Assembly: GCF_002088975.1 (NCBI RefSeq)
Contig: NZ_NCST01000061.1
Location: 1-64,000 of the forward strand
Reading direction: 5' to 3'
Length of the DNA stretch: 64,000 nucleotides
Source of the DNA: Henriciella aquimarina
GTDB taxonomy: Bacteria; Pseudomonadota; Alphaproteobacteria; Caulobacterales; Hyphomonadaceae
Below are positions 8,318 to 17,386 of the stretch, in pieces; position 1 is the first letter of the stretch; each line of letters starts with the position of its first letter. Made by a program: the position numbers and the translations under genes. Below the pieces are notes generated by a model that worked only from the letters and a program-made list of their open reading frames with translations, searched no databases and had not been told where the DNA came from.

Positions 8318-9220
8318 TCACTCGCCGGCCGGATCGAGCTTTTCCAGCCAGTCCAGCACGGCAGTGGCGATTTCATCGGGCTTTTCCGGCAGGAGGGCAT
8401 GCCCGGCGCCCTCTATCCGCACGGCCGTGACCCGACCGGGAAAGGCCTTTTCGAGCACGTCGATCGTGTCCTCTGGCGGGGCGATGGCATCCTGCAGACC
8501 GGTGACGACCAGCAGGGGGGCGCCCCCGGCCGTCCACCACTCGCTCGTCTCTGTCTTCTGGACTGCGCCGCCCTGCAGCTGGCCCGTCGCAATGTGCCAG
8601 CCGCGTAGCCAGTAATCCGGAATCTCGCTGCCCTCGGCAAAGAAGCCATAGCGCACGGCGGCTTTCTGCTCTTCAGCCGGCAGGTCCGGCCGGAAACTGT
8701 CGTTGAGCGCCTTGCGCGCCTTGTCCTCGATCGGGCGCAGGCCACCCGCCGCCAGCAGAACGACGCCAGCGGTCTTGTCGGGCTTCACCGTTGCCGTGGC
8801 GCGCGCCAGCCGGTTGCCGAAGGCATGCCCGACGAGAACGGTTTCGCCCTCGGACGTCTCGACCAGTTGAGCGGCATCGCGGGCGAGGTCCATCAGGCTT
8901 GGGGCTGGCTGGCCAGCTTTCGCTCCGTCGATCTCGGCATGCTGGACCAGCCAGACGGGATAGCCCGCCTCATGCAGGGTGAGGGCGAGTTCGTTGAAGT
9001 CGCTGGCTTCGCGCCCGGCGCTCGGGAACATGATGAGGCGGGGCTTGCCGGGTGCGCCTGCGCCAAGATCGTACCAGACAAGGACCGCGCCATTCGATGC
9101 GGTCATGTCATGGCGCGTTCCGACGGTGGGCCGTGCCTCTGCATTCGGATCATGCTCGGCCATGGCAAGACCTCCTCCCAGACAGATCGCCATTAGACAG
9201 GCGGCTACAAGTTTCGACAT
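8318..9220 (-). CDS. Exported alpha/beta-hydrolase-fold protein lacking the nucleophile Ser
   Basis: The protein has a signal peptide (MSKLVAACLMAICLGGGLAMA) and an alpha/beta-hydrolase body of about 280 residues. The nucleophile elbow reads VGHAFGN, so the usual Gly-x-Ser-x-Gly has Ala at about residue 133. The acid strand VVTGLQDAIAP and the His loop EGAGHALLPEKP are intact. It may be inactive, use a different mechanism or bind ligands. ATG 9220 is preferred: GAGG sits 6 bases upstream. The upstream helicase gene ends at 9229, so the two are probably co-transcribed. Confidence 0.7.
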   Translation of the reverse strand: MSKLVAACLMAICLGGGLAMAEHDPNAEARPTVGTRHDMTASNGAVLVWYDLGAGAPGKPRLIMFPSAGREASDFNELALTLHEAGYPVWLVQHAEIDGAKAGQPAPSLMDLARDAAQLVETSEGETVLVGHAFGNRLARATATVKPDKTAGVVLLAAGGLRPIEDKARKALNDSFRPDLPAEEQKAAVRYGFFAEGSEIPDYWLRGWHIATGQLQGGAVQKTETSEWWTAGGAPLLVVTGLQDAIAPPEDTIDVLEKAFPGRVTAVRIEGAGHALLPEKPDEIATAVLDWLEKLDPAGE

Positions 9221-9228
9221 GGTCATCC

Positions 9229-10578
9229 TCACAGTAATACATCCTCCCCCTTTGCAAAGCGCGCCAGAAGGTAGGCGTCGGTGTCCTCGATCGTTTCCAG
9301 CTTGCCGAAGGCAAAGGCGCTGCGGTCGACGACGAGATCGCGCGGGCGCGGAGCGCGCGAAATTTCCAGCCCTTCGAGCGAGCGCGCCCGCGAGAAAGCG
9401 ACATAGGCCTGTCCGTGGGCGAACATGCCCCGGTCGAAATCGATATAGAGCTTGTCGAGGGTCAGGCCCTGCGCCTTGTGGATCGTCACCGCATAGGCGA
9501 GCCTGAGCGGCACCTGCTTGAACGTGCCGACCACGTCGCGTGAGACCTTCTTCGTCTCCGGATCAAGCTCGTAGCGGTATTTCTCCCAGGCGGCCGGCTC
9601 GATCTCGTAGAGATGACCGTCCAGCTCGACCATGACATTGTCGCCCTTGAAGCCGTCCACGGTGGCGAGCGATCCGTTGACCCAGCGGCCTTCCGGATCG
9701 TTCTTGATCAGCATGACGCGGGCGCCTTCCTTCAGTTCGAGGTCGGCTTCGGTGGGGTAGGACTTCTCGTCGAATTCGCCCTGCACCTTGGCTTCCAGCA
9801 GGTGAGGCTTGCCGGGCAGGTCCGCGAGGCGGGCCTGATTGATGCGGAAGGCATTGGCATTGTTCGGCGTCAGCACGACATGGGTCTCGCTTGCTTCCAC
9901 GGCGGTACGCCCGGAGACCAGCGACTGCAGCAGGCGTTCGTCGGGCGGGGTGAGCCGCCCCTGACGCATCGCACCCAGCAGGGCGAGGAAGCGCGGATCG
10001 GCCTGGCGGAAGACATGCTTCAGCGCGAGCAGGGCAAACTCGGCATCCTTGAAGCCCGGCGCGTTGAAGAAATAGTGCCCGCCATAGCGCTCATTGAGGA
10101 TTTCCGCTTCCGGCCCGCGCGCCACAGGCGGCAGCTGGTGCAGGTCGCCCGAGAGGATCATCCGCACACCGCCAAACGGGCGCTTGGAGCCGCGATTGAG
10201 CCGCAGGCTCTTGTCGATGGCGTCCAGCATGTCGGCGCGCACCATGGAGATCTCGTCGATGATCATCGTCTCGACCGCCTTGATGAGGCGCACCCCGCGC
10301 AGGCGCTTGATGTCGGTCGGCTCGATCAGGCGCGGCGGCAGTTTGAAGAAGGAGTGGATCGTCTGCCCGCCGGCATTCATTGCTGCGACGCCGGTGGGCG
10401 CCAGGACGACGGTATTCTCGCCCGACTCGGCGAGGAAGCGGCGCAGCATGGTCGTCTTGCCGGTGCCGGCCCGGCCCGTCAGGAAGAGATTGCCTTGCGC
10501 GCCGGCGCCTTTCGCCACCCATTCGGCCGGGGTGGCATAGATCGTGTCGGGCACGTCGGAGGGAGGTGAGTCACTCAT
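9229..10578 (-). CDS. PIF1/RecD-like superfamily 1 helicase
   Basis: This is a DNA-dependent ATPase of about 449 residues. Visible motifs are Walker A GRAGTGKTT, motif Ia VLAPTGVAA, Walker B IIDEISMV, motif III LSGDLHQLPPV, and the C-terminal UvrD-like motifs YAVTIHKAQGLTL and YVAFSRARSLEGL. This arrangement is typical of bacterial PIF1-like helicases, which unwind 5' to 3'; the biological role here is unknown. The ATG at 10578 (MSDSPPSD) was chosen over a longer reading that adds a basic, unconserved leader and would run into the divergent gene's upstream region. Confidence 0.85.
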   Translation of the reverse strand: MSDSPPSDVPDTIYATPAEWVAKGAGAQGNLFLTGRAGTGKTTMLRRFLAESGENTVVLAPTGVAAMNAGGQTIHSFFKLPPRLIEPTDIKRLRGVRLIKAVETMIIDEISMVRADMLDAIDKSLRLNRGSKRPFGGVRMILSGDLHQLPPVARGPEAEILNERYGGHYFFNAPGFKDAEFALLALKHVFRQADPRFLALLGAMRQGRLTPPDERLLQSLVSGRTAVEASETHVVLTPNNANAFRINQARLADLPGKPHLLEAKVQGEFDEKSYPTEADLELKEGARVMLIKNDPEGRWVNGSLATVDGFKGDNVMVELDGHLYEIEPAAWEKYRYELDPETKKVSRDVVGTFKQVPLRLAYAVTIHKAQGLTLDKLYIDFDRGMFAHGQAYVAFSRARSLEGLEISRAPRPRDLVVDRSAFAFGKLETIEDTDAYLLARFAKGEDVLL

Positions 10579-10619
10579 TGTCTGTAGCCTTAACCGCTTC
10601 CGCCCTGCTAAGCGAGGGC

Positions 10620-11360
10620 ATGGCCCTGACTGCACAACAGCTCGACCGTCACAAGCGTCATATCCTGCTGAAGGAGATCGGCGGGCCGGGCGTGCAGAAA
10701 CTGCTCGGCGCCAGCGTCTCCATTGTCGGGGCCGGGGCGCTTGGCGGTCCGTGTGCGATGTATCTCGCGGCTGCCGGGGTGGGCCGTATCGAACTTTGGG
10801 ACGCCGATACCGTCGATGTCTCCAATCTGCAGCGCCAGGTTCAGTTCACCACCGCCGATACCGGCAAGTCCAAGATACGTCAGCTTGCAGAGCGGCTGAA
10901 AGCCGCCTCGCCGGACTGCGAGATCACCGAGCAGCTGGCACGCTGGGGTGAGGAAGAGACACTGGCCGGCCACATCCTGATCGACGCAACGGACAATTTC
11001 GAGACGCGCTTCGCGCTCAACCGCGTCGCTCATGCGAGCGGGCGCTATCTCGTCTCAGGCGCGGCGATGGGCTGGGCCGGACAGGTTTCGGTGTTCGCCT
11101 CCGGCGTCGAAAAGGGCGCCCCCTGCTATCAGTGTTTCGTGCCGGAGACCCCGCCGGATGCCGAAGCGTGCGAGGATGCCGGCGTCGTCGGCCCGGTTAC
11201 GGGGATTGTCGCCAGCCACATGGCGCTTGAAACCCTGAAGCTTGTCACCGGTGCCGGCCGGCCCCTGATCGGCCAGGTTCTCCTGCTGGACGGGCTTACC
11301 GGGATTTCCCGGTCCGTCAGACTTAATCAGGACACGGATTGCCCTGTCTGCGGGGCCTGA
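10620..11360 (+). CDS. HesA/MoeB/ThiF-family adenylyltransferase
   Basis: The 246-residue E1-like enzyme would adenylate the C-terminal Gly-Gly of a ubiquitin-like sulfur carrier (MoaD or ThiS). Motifs: nucleotide loop GAGALGGP (about residues 37-44), DxDTVDVSNLQRQ with the conserved Arg pair, and ATDNFETRFALN. The two zinc-binding Cys pairs are CYQC and CPVC near the C-terminus. There is no rhodanese domain. No thi or moa genes are nearby, so MoeB and ThiF cannot be separated. The ATG at 10620 is close to the divergent helicase start at 10578. Confidence 0.85.
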   Translation: MALTAQQLDRHKRHILLKEIGGPGVQKLLGASVSIVGAGALGGPCAMYLAAAGVGRIELWDADTVDVSNLQRQVQFTTADTGKSKIRQLAERLKAASPDCEITEQLARWGEEETLAGHILIDATDNFETRFALNRVAHASGRYLVSGAAMGWAGQVSVFASGVEKGAPCYQCFVPETPPDAEACEDAGVVGPVTGIVASHMALETLKLVTGAGRPLIGQVLLLDGLTGISRSVRLNQDTDCPVCGA

Positions 11361-11429
11361 AACTTTCCTTTGACACCGGCTCGAATTGACGGTTTTACGA
11401 CATGTGACTTGGGTGACCGGTGAGGGAAG

Positions 11430-12473
11430 ATGGTTCGCAAACTCGCTGCGATAATACTCACTCTCGTCGCTGTTCTGGCGGCAGGCTGGCTGGCACTCCG
11501 CCGCCCCGACATTCCCTATGAAACCCTGGAATCAACTTACTCGGTCGCCGGATCGAAATTCACCACGCTCGGCGATGATGTGAAGGTCCATTATGTTGAC
11601 ACCGGCCCGCGCGACGCGCCGGTTCTGATGCTGGTGCATGGCTATGCAGCCTCCCTGCATACCTGGCTCGCCTGGCGCGACGTGCTCGACGACAATTACC
11701 GCATCGTGATGCTGGACCTTCCGGGCCATGGCCTGTCGCGCACACCCGAGGATAAGCCAGTCAGCATTGGCTATTACACAGAGATCGTGGATCAGCTTGC
11801 GGATCGTCTCGACATCGACCGGTTTTCGCTGGCAGGCAGCTCCATGGGCGGCAATGTCGCCTGGCGCTATGCGCTCGATCATCCGGATCGTCTGGACAGC
11901 CTCGTCCTGGTCGATGCCGCAGGCTGGCCGCCAGCCGAGGGCGAAGCCGATCAGGCACCGCTGGTTTTCAAGCTGTTGCGGTTCCGTCTGGCGCGGCTGG
12001 TCATCAAGGATCTCGATATGTCCAGGCTGATCGAGGACGGCCTCAGAAAGTCATTCGCCGACCCGTCCTTCGTGACCAGCGAAATGGCCGAACGCTATTC
12101 GGCCCTGTCGCGCGCGCCCGGCCATCGCCAGGCCCTGCTCAGCCTTGCCGCGGGCGGTCCGAAACGGATGAAGGCCAGCCGGGAGCGGCTGGGCGATCTC
12201 TCGGTGCCGACGCTGATCCTCTGGGGACAGCACGACAATCTTGTCCCGGTCGCGCATGCGAAACAGTTCGAGGAGGCCATCCCGAACGCGGTCGCCATCA
12301 TCTATGACGAGGCCGGCCATATTCCGCAGGAAGAGCTGGCGGTTCAGAGTGCGGGCGATGTCCGCGCCTTCCTCGACCGCACGGCAAGCTCCGACCAGGC
12401 AGGCCGCACCGAGACGGTCAGCGAGGCAGCTGCGCCGCAGCAGGCCACCGGCGGCGGGGCCCGGCCGCGCTAG
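11430..12473 (+). CDS. Membrane-anchored alpha/beta hydrolase
   Basis: The 347-residue product begins with a membrane helix (KLAAIILTLVAVLAAGWLAL), so the hydrolase domain probably faces the periplasm. The oxyanion region LVHGYAASLHTW, the nucleophile elbow AGSSMGGN, the acid strand LWGQHDNLVP and the His loop DEAGHIPQEE give a complete Ser-Asp-His triad. The last 35 residues are low-complexity, rich in Ala, Gly and Thr. The substrate cannot be told from sequence. Confidence 0.85.
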   Translation: MVRKLAAIILTLVAVLAAGWLALRRPDIPYETLESTYSVAGSKFTTLGDDVKVHYVDTGPRDAPVLMLVHGYAASLHTWLAWRDVLDDNYRIVMLDLPGHGLSRTPEDKPVSIGYYTEIVDQLADRLDIDRFSLAGSSMGGNVAWRYALDHPDRLDSLVLVDAAGWPPAEGEADQAPLVFKLLRFRLARLVIKDLDMSRLIEDGLRKSFADPSFVTSEMAERYSALSRAPGHRQALLSLAAGGPKRMKASRERLGDLSVPTLILWGQHDNLVPVAHAKQFEEAIPNAVAIIYDEAGHIPQEELAVQSAGDVRAFLDRTASSDQAGRTETVSEAAAPQQATGGGARPR

Positions 12474-12552
12474 AGGCGGAAGCTACAATTTTTCGATGTT
12501 GGCGCCCCGATACTGGCGCTGGTGGCTGGCCGGTCACGCGGCTTTGTCCGTG

Positions 12553-13026
12553 TCAGGCAGCTGAGGCGTTGGCCGCTTCCGGGCAGAGAATGGCCTTCAT
12601 CTCATCGGCGGTCTGGGCCTCGCGCAGGGCTTCGCGAACGTCGGGTTGGCGCAGCGTGCGGCTGACCTGGGCGAGCGCGCGCAAATGGTCGGCACCGGAG
12701 CCGACCGGCGCGATCAGCATGAAGATGAGGTCGCAGGGGCGGCTGTCGACGGCATCGAAGTCCACGCCGTCTTCAAGGCGCACGAAACCGCCAATCGGAT
12801 GCGGCAGTTTCTCGATACGGGCATGAGGAATGGCAACGCCTTCGCCAACGCCGGTCGAGCCGAGGCGTTCGCGCTCCATGACGGCATCGAAAATGTCGCG
12901 CGTATCCAGCCTGGTCCGCTCCGCCAGCGCACTGGCGAGAGTCGTCAGGGCCTGCTTGCGGTTTTCGACCGCAACAGGATCAAGGATAACGCCTTCACCG
13001 AGAAGGCCTGAAAGATCGGTTGCCAT
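12553..13026 (-). CDS. ptsN: PTS IIA-like nitrogen-regulatory protein PtsN
   Basis: PtsN (EIIA-Ntr) is the final phosphate acceptor of the nitrogen-related PTS; its phosphorylation state regulates potassium transport, stress and nitrogen functions in proteobacteria. The 157 residues show the EIIA fructose/mannitol fold with the phosphorylation site GVAIPHARIE (His about 68) and FMLIAPVGSGADHLRALAQ. It lies downstream of rpoN and hpf in the classical order. The first phosphotransferase, PtsP, is at 60210. ATG 13026 was chosen because the longer reading would need TTG at 13083 inside hpf. Confidence 0.93.
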   Translation of the reverse strand: MATDLSGLLGEGVILDPVAVENRKQALTTLASALAERTRLDTRDIFDAVMERERLGSTGVGEGVAIPHARIEKLPHPIGGFVRLEDGVDFDAVDSRPCDLIFMLIAPVGSGADHLRALAQVSRTLRQPDVREALREAQTADEMKAILCPEAANASAA

Positions 13027-13042
13027 GGCGTGCCAGTTGGTT

Positions 13043-13636
13043 TCAGGAGGTTTTGCTGTTGGTGACCGGGTCAACCCAGCCAATATTTCCGTCCGGTCGC
13101 CGATAGACCATGTTTAGCCCGGAATGCTTTGCATTGCGAAACATGAGAGCAGGGGCATCGGCAAGCTCAAGTTGTAGCACGGCCTCGGAAACCGTCATGG
13201 TGCGAATTTCAGAGGCAGTTTCTGCTACAATAACAGGCGCTTCGCCGTCTTCGCCCGGCACGTCCGGCTCTTCATCATCCGGTGCGGATTTAAGCACAAA
13301 AGCCGATGCCGGCTCGGTCGGGAACGGGTCACGGCCATTCTTGTGATGGTCCTTCAGGCGGCGTTTGTAACGCCGCACCCGTTTTTCCATCTTGCCGAGC
13401 GCCTCGTCGAGGGCGGCATAGGGGTCGCTCGCCTTGCCGGTCGACTGCAGGATGATGCCCGAAGGCAGATGAATATTGCAGTCGATTTCGGTTTCGTGGC
13501 CATTCGGGCTGACGGTCACGTGACCATCAAAATCCCGGTCGAAGTATTTGGTGACGGCTGCTTCCAGACCTGTCTCGATGCGCGTGCGTAGCGCATCGCC
13601 GAGATCCATCTTCCGTCCTGCGATCTGTATCTGCAC
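13043..13636 (-). CDS. hpf: Ribosome hibernation-promoting factor, long form
   Basis: This long HPF/RaiA protein (about 197 residues) dimerises ribosomes into inactive 100S particles. The N-terminal S30AE domain runs from VQIQIAGRKMDLGDALR to KMEKRVRRYKRRLKDHH; a linker follows, then the C-terminal dimerisation domain (about 140-195) with TMTVSEAVLQLELADAPALM and VYRRPDGNIGWVDP. The start is GTG 13636, preceded by GGAG at 6-7 bases. It sits between rpoN and ptsN, the conserved order. Confidence 0.93.
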   Translation of the reverse strand: MQIQIAGRKMDLGDALRTRIETGLEAAVTKYFDRDFDGHVTVSPNGHETEIDCNIHLPSGIILQSTGKASDPYAALDEALGKMEKRVRRYKRRLKDHHKNGRDPFPTEPASAFVLKSAPDDEEPDVPGEDGEAPVIVAETASEIRTMTVSEAVLQLELADAPALMFRNAKHSGLNMVYRRPDGNIGWVDPVTNSKTS

Positions 13637-13742
13637 GGAACTCTCCGATAACGAGGTCCTACTATAACGTCCTGATTGCGGAAATCGAGACCGCGGCCTC
13701 CTTAAAATGATAGGATATTGAGTCAATGACCCTCAAGCAGGG

Positions 13743-15254
13743 TCAGGCACTGGCTCTCAGGCGCCGCCGGCGCTGCACGCTGGACGGAATGTTGAGGCTT
13801 TCCCGGTATTTGGCGACCGTGCGCCGGGCAATCTCGATGCCGAATTCGGTCAGGATCTCGACGATCTGGTCATCGGAAAGCACGTTCTGGCCTTCCTCGT
13901 CGACCAGCTGCTTGATGCGGTAACGCACTGCTTCGGCCGAGTGGGCATCACCCCCGGCGGTGCCCGGAATGGCGGCGGAGAAGAAGTATTTCAGTTCGAA
14001 CAGGCCGCGCGGGGTGCCCATATATTTGTTCGAGGTGACCCGGCTGACGGTCGACTCGTGCATGTCGATGGCGTCGGCGACCTGCTTCAGATTGAGCGGC
14101 TTCAGATGGGCGACGCCATGCGCGAAGAAGGCGTCCTGCTGGCGCACGATCTCGCTGGCGACCTTGAGGATGGTGCGCGCGCGCTGGTCGAGCGACTTGA
14201 TCAGCCAGGACGCGCTCTGGGCGCAGTCGGAAATGAATTCCTTTTCCTTCTCGCGCATCGGCAGCGTCGAGACCTCGGCATAATAGGCCTTGTCCATCAG
14301 CACCTTGGGCAGCGTGTCGGAGTTCAGCTCCACCGCGAACATGCCGTTCGGCATCTCCCGCACGAAAACGTCCGGCGCGACGGCGATGGTGGTGCCGCCG
14401 GCAAAGGCCGAGCCCGGACGCGGGGTCAGCATGCGCAGCTCCGACATCATGTCGAGGACGTCTTCCTTGTCGACACCGCAGGCCGCGCAGAGGCCCTTGA
14501 TGTCGTGCTTGGCCACAAGGTCGAGATTGTCGAGCAGCGCCTTCATGGCCGGATCGAACCGGTTGCGCTCCTTCAGCTGCAGGCCGAGGCATTCTTCCAC
14601 CGTGCGCGCCATGACGCCGGTCGGCTCGAAGCCCTGGCAGACCTCCAGCACCGCTTCGACATTGCCGAGGTCGGCGCCGAGTGCGGTCGCGATTTCCTCA
14701 AGATCGGCCTTGCAGTAGCCGGCCTCGTCGGTCTCGTCGACAAGACGTGCCCCGATCAGCTGGTCGGCCTGTGAGAGGCCGGACATGGCAAGCTGGTCGT
14801 GCAGGTGTTCGTGCAGCGATTTCTCACTGGAGAGCGAGCCTTCGAAATCATAATCCTCGCCGGAAAAGCTGCCGCCCGAGCCGGCTTGCGACCAGTCGGT
14901 CTGCGCCGAGGGGCCGGACGTTTGACTGGCGGTTTCGCCGCTGTCGGAAGTGGTGCCGGATTCGTAAAGGTCTTCGCCGGGCGCATCCATCGCCTCACGC
15001 GCTTCGTTGAGGCCCGAACTGTCGTCCAGCGAGAGCTCGCTGTCACGCGTTTTCGGCTCGACTTCCTCACGTGCATACTCGTCATTGTCGCCGGCTTCGC
15101 CGCGCTCAAGCAGCGGGTTGCGCTCGATTTCGGCTTCGACGAACTCGGCGAGCTCGATATTCGACAGCTGCAGGAGCTTGATGGCCTGCTGCAGCTGTGG
15201 GGTCATCACCAGGGACTGGCCCTGGCGCATGTCGAGACGTTGTGAAATCGCCAT
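13743..15254 (-). CDS. rpoN: RNA polymerase sigma-54 factor
   Basis: Sigma-54 directs RNA polymerase to -24/-12 promoters that need an AAA+ activator. The 503 residues begin with region I (QRLDMRQGQSLVMTPQLQQAIKLLQLSN), followed by an acidic region II (about 50-130) and the core-binding region. The HTH at about 385-410 reads LKQVADAIDMHESTVSRVTSNK. The RpoN box ARRTVAKYRE is at about 476-485. It is followed by hpf and ptsN and preceded by lptB after 5 bp. Confidence 0.97.
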   Translation of the reverse strand: MAISQRLDMRQGQSLVMTPQLQQAIKLLQLSNIELAEFVEAEIERNPLLERGEAGDNDEYAREEVEPKTRDSELSLDDSSGLNEAREAMDAPGEDLYESGTTSDSGETASQTSGPSAQTDWSQAGSGGSFSGEDYDFEGSLSSEKSLHEHLHDQLAMSGLSQADQLIGARLVDETDEAGYCKADLEEIATALGADLGNVEAVLEVCQGFEPTGVMARTVEECLGLQLKERNRFDPAMKALLDNLDLVAKHDIKGLCAACGVDKEDVLDMMSELRMLTPRPGSAFAGGTTIAVAPDVFVREMPNGMFAVELNSDTLPKVLMDKAYYAEVSTLPMREKEKEFISDCAQSASWLIKSLDQRARTILKVASEIVRQQDAFFAHGVAHLKPLNLKQVADAIDMHESTVSRVTSNKYMGTPRGLFELKYFFSAAIPGTAGGDAHSAEAVRYRIKQLVDEEGQNVLSDDQIVEILTEFGIEIARRTVAKYRESLNIPSSVQRRRRLRASA

Positions 15255-15259
15255 AATAT

Positions 15260-15994
15260 CTACGCAGCGAACCGTTCGCCCAGATAGACCCGCCTCACAT
15301 CCTCATTGGTCAGGACATCGTCCGGTGCGCCTTCGAACAGCACGCCGCCATCGTAAATGATGGATGCCCGATCAACGATCTGGAGTGTCTCGCGCACCTG
15401 GTGGTCTGTGATCAGCACGCCGAGGCCGCGCTGTTTCAGATAACCGACCAGATCGGAAATATCCGAAACGGCGAGGGGGTCGATACCGGTAAACGGTTCG
15501 TCCAGAAGCATGAAACTCGGCCTGGAGGCGAGGGCACGGGCAATCTCGACCCGGCGGCGTTCACCACCGGACAGGGATGTCGCGGACTGCTTGCGCAGAT
15601 GCGTGATGTGCAGCTCGTCCAGAAGGGCATCGACTTCGGCCGCGCGGGCCTGCTTGTCCTTTTCGACAAGCTCGACCACGGCGAGGATGTTCTCCTCCAC
15701 CGTCATGCCGCGGAAAATCGAGGCCTCCTGGGGCAGGTAGCCAACCCCAAGCCGGGCGCGCTGATACATCGGCAGATTGGTGACATCGGCGCCATCGATG
15801 GTGATGGCTCCGGCATCTGCGCCAATCAGGCCCATGATCATGTAGAAGCATGTCGTCTTGCCGGCCCCGTTGGGACCGAGAAGCCCGACGACTTCGCCAC
15901 GCTGGAGAGACAGGGAGACATCTTTCACGACCTGACGCTTGCCAAATGTCTTGGCGAGACCGGTCGCTGCAAGGCCGTTGGCCATGTCTGTCAT
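15260..15994 (-). CDS. lptB: LPS export ABC transporter ATP-binding protein LptB
   Basis: LptB is the cytoplasmic ATPase of the LptB2FGC complex that extracts lipopolysaccharide from the inner membrane. The 244 residues show Walker A GPNGAGKTT, the Q-loop YLPQEASIF, signature LSGGERRRVE and Walker B LLDEPFTGIDP. lptC and lptA lie immediately upstream on the same strand, confirming LptB over a generic ABC ATPase. Met at 15985 is an alternative start. lptF and lptG are not in this window. Confidence 0.96.
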   Translation of the reverse strand: MTDMANGLAATGLAKTFGKRQVVKDVSLSLQRGEVVGLLGPNGAGKTTCFYMIMGLIGADAGAITIDGADVTNLPMYQRARLGVGYLPQEASIFRGMTVEENILAVVELVEKDKQARAAEVDALLDELHITHLRKQSATSLSGGERRRVEIARALASRPSFMLLDEPFTGIDPLAVSDISDLVGYLKQRGLGVLITDHQVRETLQIVDRASIIYDGGVLFEGAPDDVLTNEDVRRVYLGERFAA

Positions 15995-16081
15995 ACCTGT
16001 GGTCCTCCCACTTTGCGCGGTTTGCGCTGCCCGTCAGAACAGCTAGGGCAATAGGCTTAAAATCCGTTTAGGCGGCTCTGT

Positions 16082-16609
16082 CTAATTTGACGCATCATCG
16101 TCCGAATCCTCGATCTGATTCGGATTAATGTTCATCTGGACCTGACCGGTGCCGCCATCAAGGACGGTGCGGCCTTCTGACAGGCGCATGACGAGGCGCT
16201 CGCCGGTGGCGACATCCTCGCCGCGGATCAGGACGACATTGCCGGTCAGCGTGATCGTGTCGCTGGAAGACTGGTAAACGCCCCGATCGCCGGTGGCCTT
16301 GAGCTCGGGCGTCACATAGAAGACCTCGCCGACGGCTTCCATGCTGGAAATGTCGCCGAAGCCGGACAGGCCACTCGTTTCAGTGTTGCCATTGCCGGTA
16401 TAGTTCAGCGTGATGCGGTCGGCGCGCAGGCGGGCATTGCCCTGCATGATGTCGACATTGTCGATGAGAATGACCTGATGCTGGCGCTCGATCACTTCGC
16501 TCTTGTCCGCATTCACGCGGATCGTGCCGCCCTGGCCGGAGACCTGGGCTGTGGCCTGCGGAACCGCCGCGAGGGCCAGGCTCGCAAGCGCCATCGATAC
16601 TCTATTCAT
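16082..16609 (-). CDS. lptA: LPS transport periplasmic protein LptA
   Basis: LptA forms the periplasmic bridge that carries lipopolysaccharide between LptC and LptD. From the ATG at 16609 the product is about 175 residues, with the signal peptide MNRVSMALASLALAAVPQATAQ. The OstA-like beta-jellyroll follows: IRVNADKSEVIERQHQVILIDN, then NARLRADRITLNY and TGNVVLIRGEDVATGERLVM. It overlaps the end of lptC by 8 bp, which suggests translational coupling. The longer reading upstream lacks a signal peptide at its start. Confidence 0.9.
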   Translation of the reverse strand: MNRVSMALASLALAAVPQATAQVSGQGGTIRVNADKSEVIERQHQVILIDNVDIMQGNARLRADRITLNYTGNGNTETSGLSGFGDISSMEAVGEVFYVTPELKATGDRGVYQSSSDTITLTGNVVLIRGEDVATGERLVMRLSEGRTVLDGGTGQVQMNINPNQIEDSDDDASN

Positions 16610-17300
16610 TACCACCACGCTCCTCATCGCCGTCCGCCGGGGCGGCTTCAGATTCTTCTTCTGTCTTTTCCTCGGGGACAATCGTCATTTCGACCCCACC
16701 GCTGAGGACGATCTTGTCCCCTTCCTCCACGATCTCATACGTGTTGGATCGCACGTCGCCAAGGGGACCGGACCCGCTCAGCGGGTCGATGCCTTCCACG
16801 CGGCCTTCATTGATGAACATCTTGGCCGACCGCGAGGCGAAAGTGTAGCCCCGCTCGGTCGTGACCTGGACATCTTCATAGAGTTCGAGCGTCTGGGCGT
16901 CCTGATTGTACAGCCCGGAGGGCGCCGTCACGACGGTGCCGTCTTCGCTGACGAGTTTCGGGCTGCGCAGGTCGATGCCATCGCCGCCGCCGCGCTGGCG
17001 CTGGGCGGTGTCGGCGGTAATCACGAAGGAGCGCCCGGCCAGGTCGCGGCCCGTAAAGCGCGGGTTCACCATGGTGACGACCTGGTCGGCCGACAGCTTC
17101 TCGACCGCGCTCGGCGAGGCAGAGATCGCATTGGCCGTCAGATGGCCGACCATGATGCCGACGGCGATGGCCGCCCCGGCGGTGAAGGCCAGCCGCATGA
17201 ACGAAACCATGGCGGAACGCTGGCGCGCTTGCTCCAGAGTCATCTGGCGGCGCGGTTCCCAGACGCTCAGCGTCCGTTCGGTTTCGGCGGAAACTTCCAT
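16602..17300 (-). CDS. lptC: LPS export protein LptC
   Basis: LptC is the inner-membrane-anchored partner that receives lipopolysaccharide from LptBFG. The 232 residues have a cytoplasmic N-terminus, one membrane helix (about 35-55, LAFTAGAAIAVGIMVGHL) and an OstA-type periplasmic domain with FVITADTAQ, DGTVVTAPSGLYN and GDVRSNTYEIVEEGDKIVLSG. The acidic tail (EEKTEEESEAAPADGDEERG) looks like an unstructured extension. It begins the lptC-lptA-lptB-rpoN-hpf-ptsN run. Confidence 0.9.
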   Translation of the reverse strand: MEVSAETERTLSVWEPRRQMTLEQARQRSAMVSFMRLAFTAGAAIAVGIMVGHLTANAISASPSAVEKLSADQVVTMVNPRFTGRDLAGRSFVITADTAQRQRGGGDGIDLRSPKLVSEDGTVVTAPSGLYNQDAQTLELYEDVQVTTERGYTFASRSAKMFINEGRVEGIDPLSGSGPLGDVRSNTYEIVEEGDKIVLSGGVEMTIVPEEKTEEESEAAPADGDEERGGNE

Positions 17301-17386
17301 ACCCGGAATTTAGGACAGATCGCTGTGATTTGATAGCACCGGACGCATGATCATTCCGTGACCGGAGCGGGGCGAAAACCGGCCGG

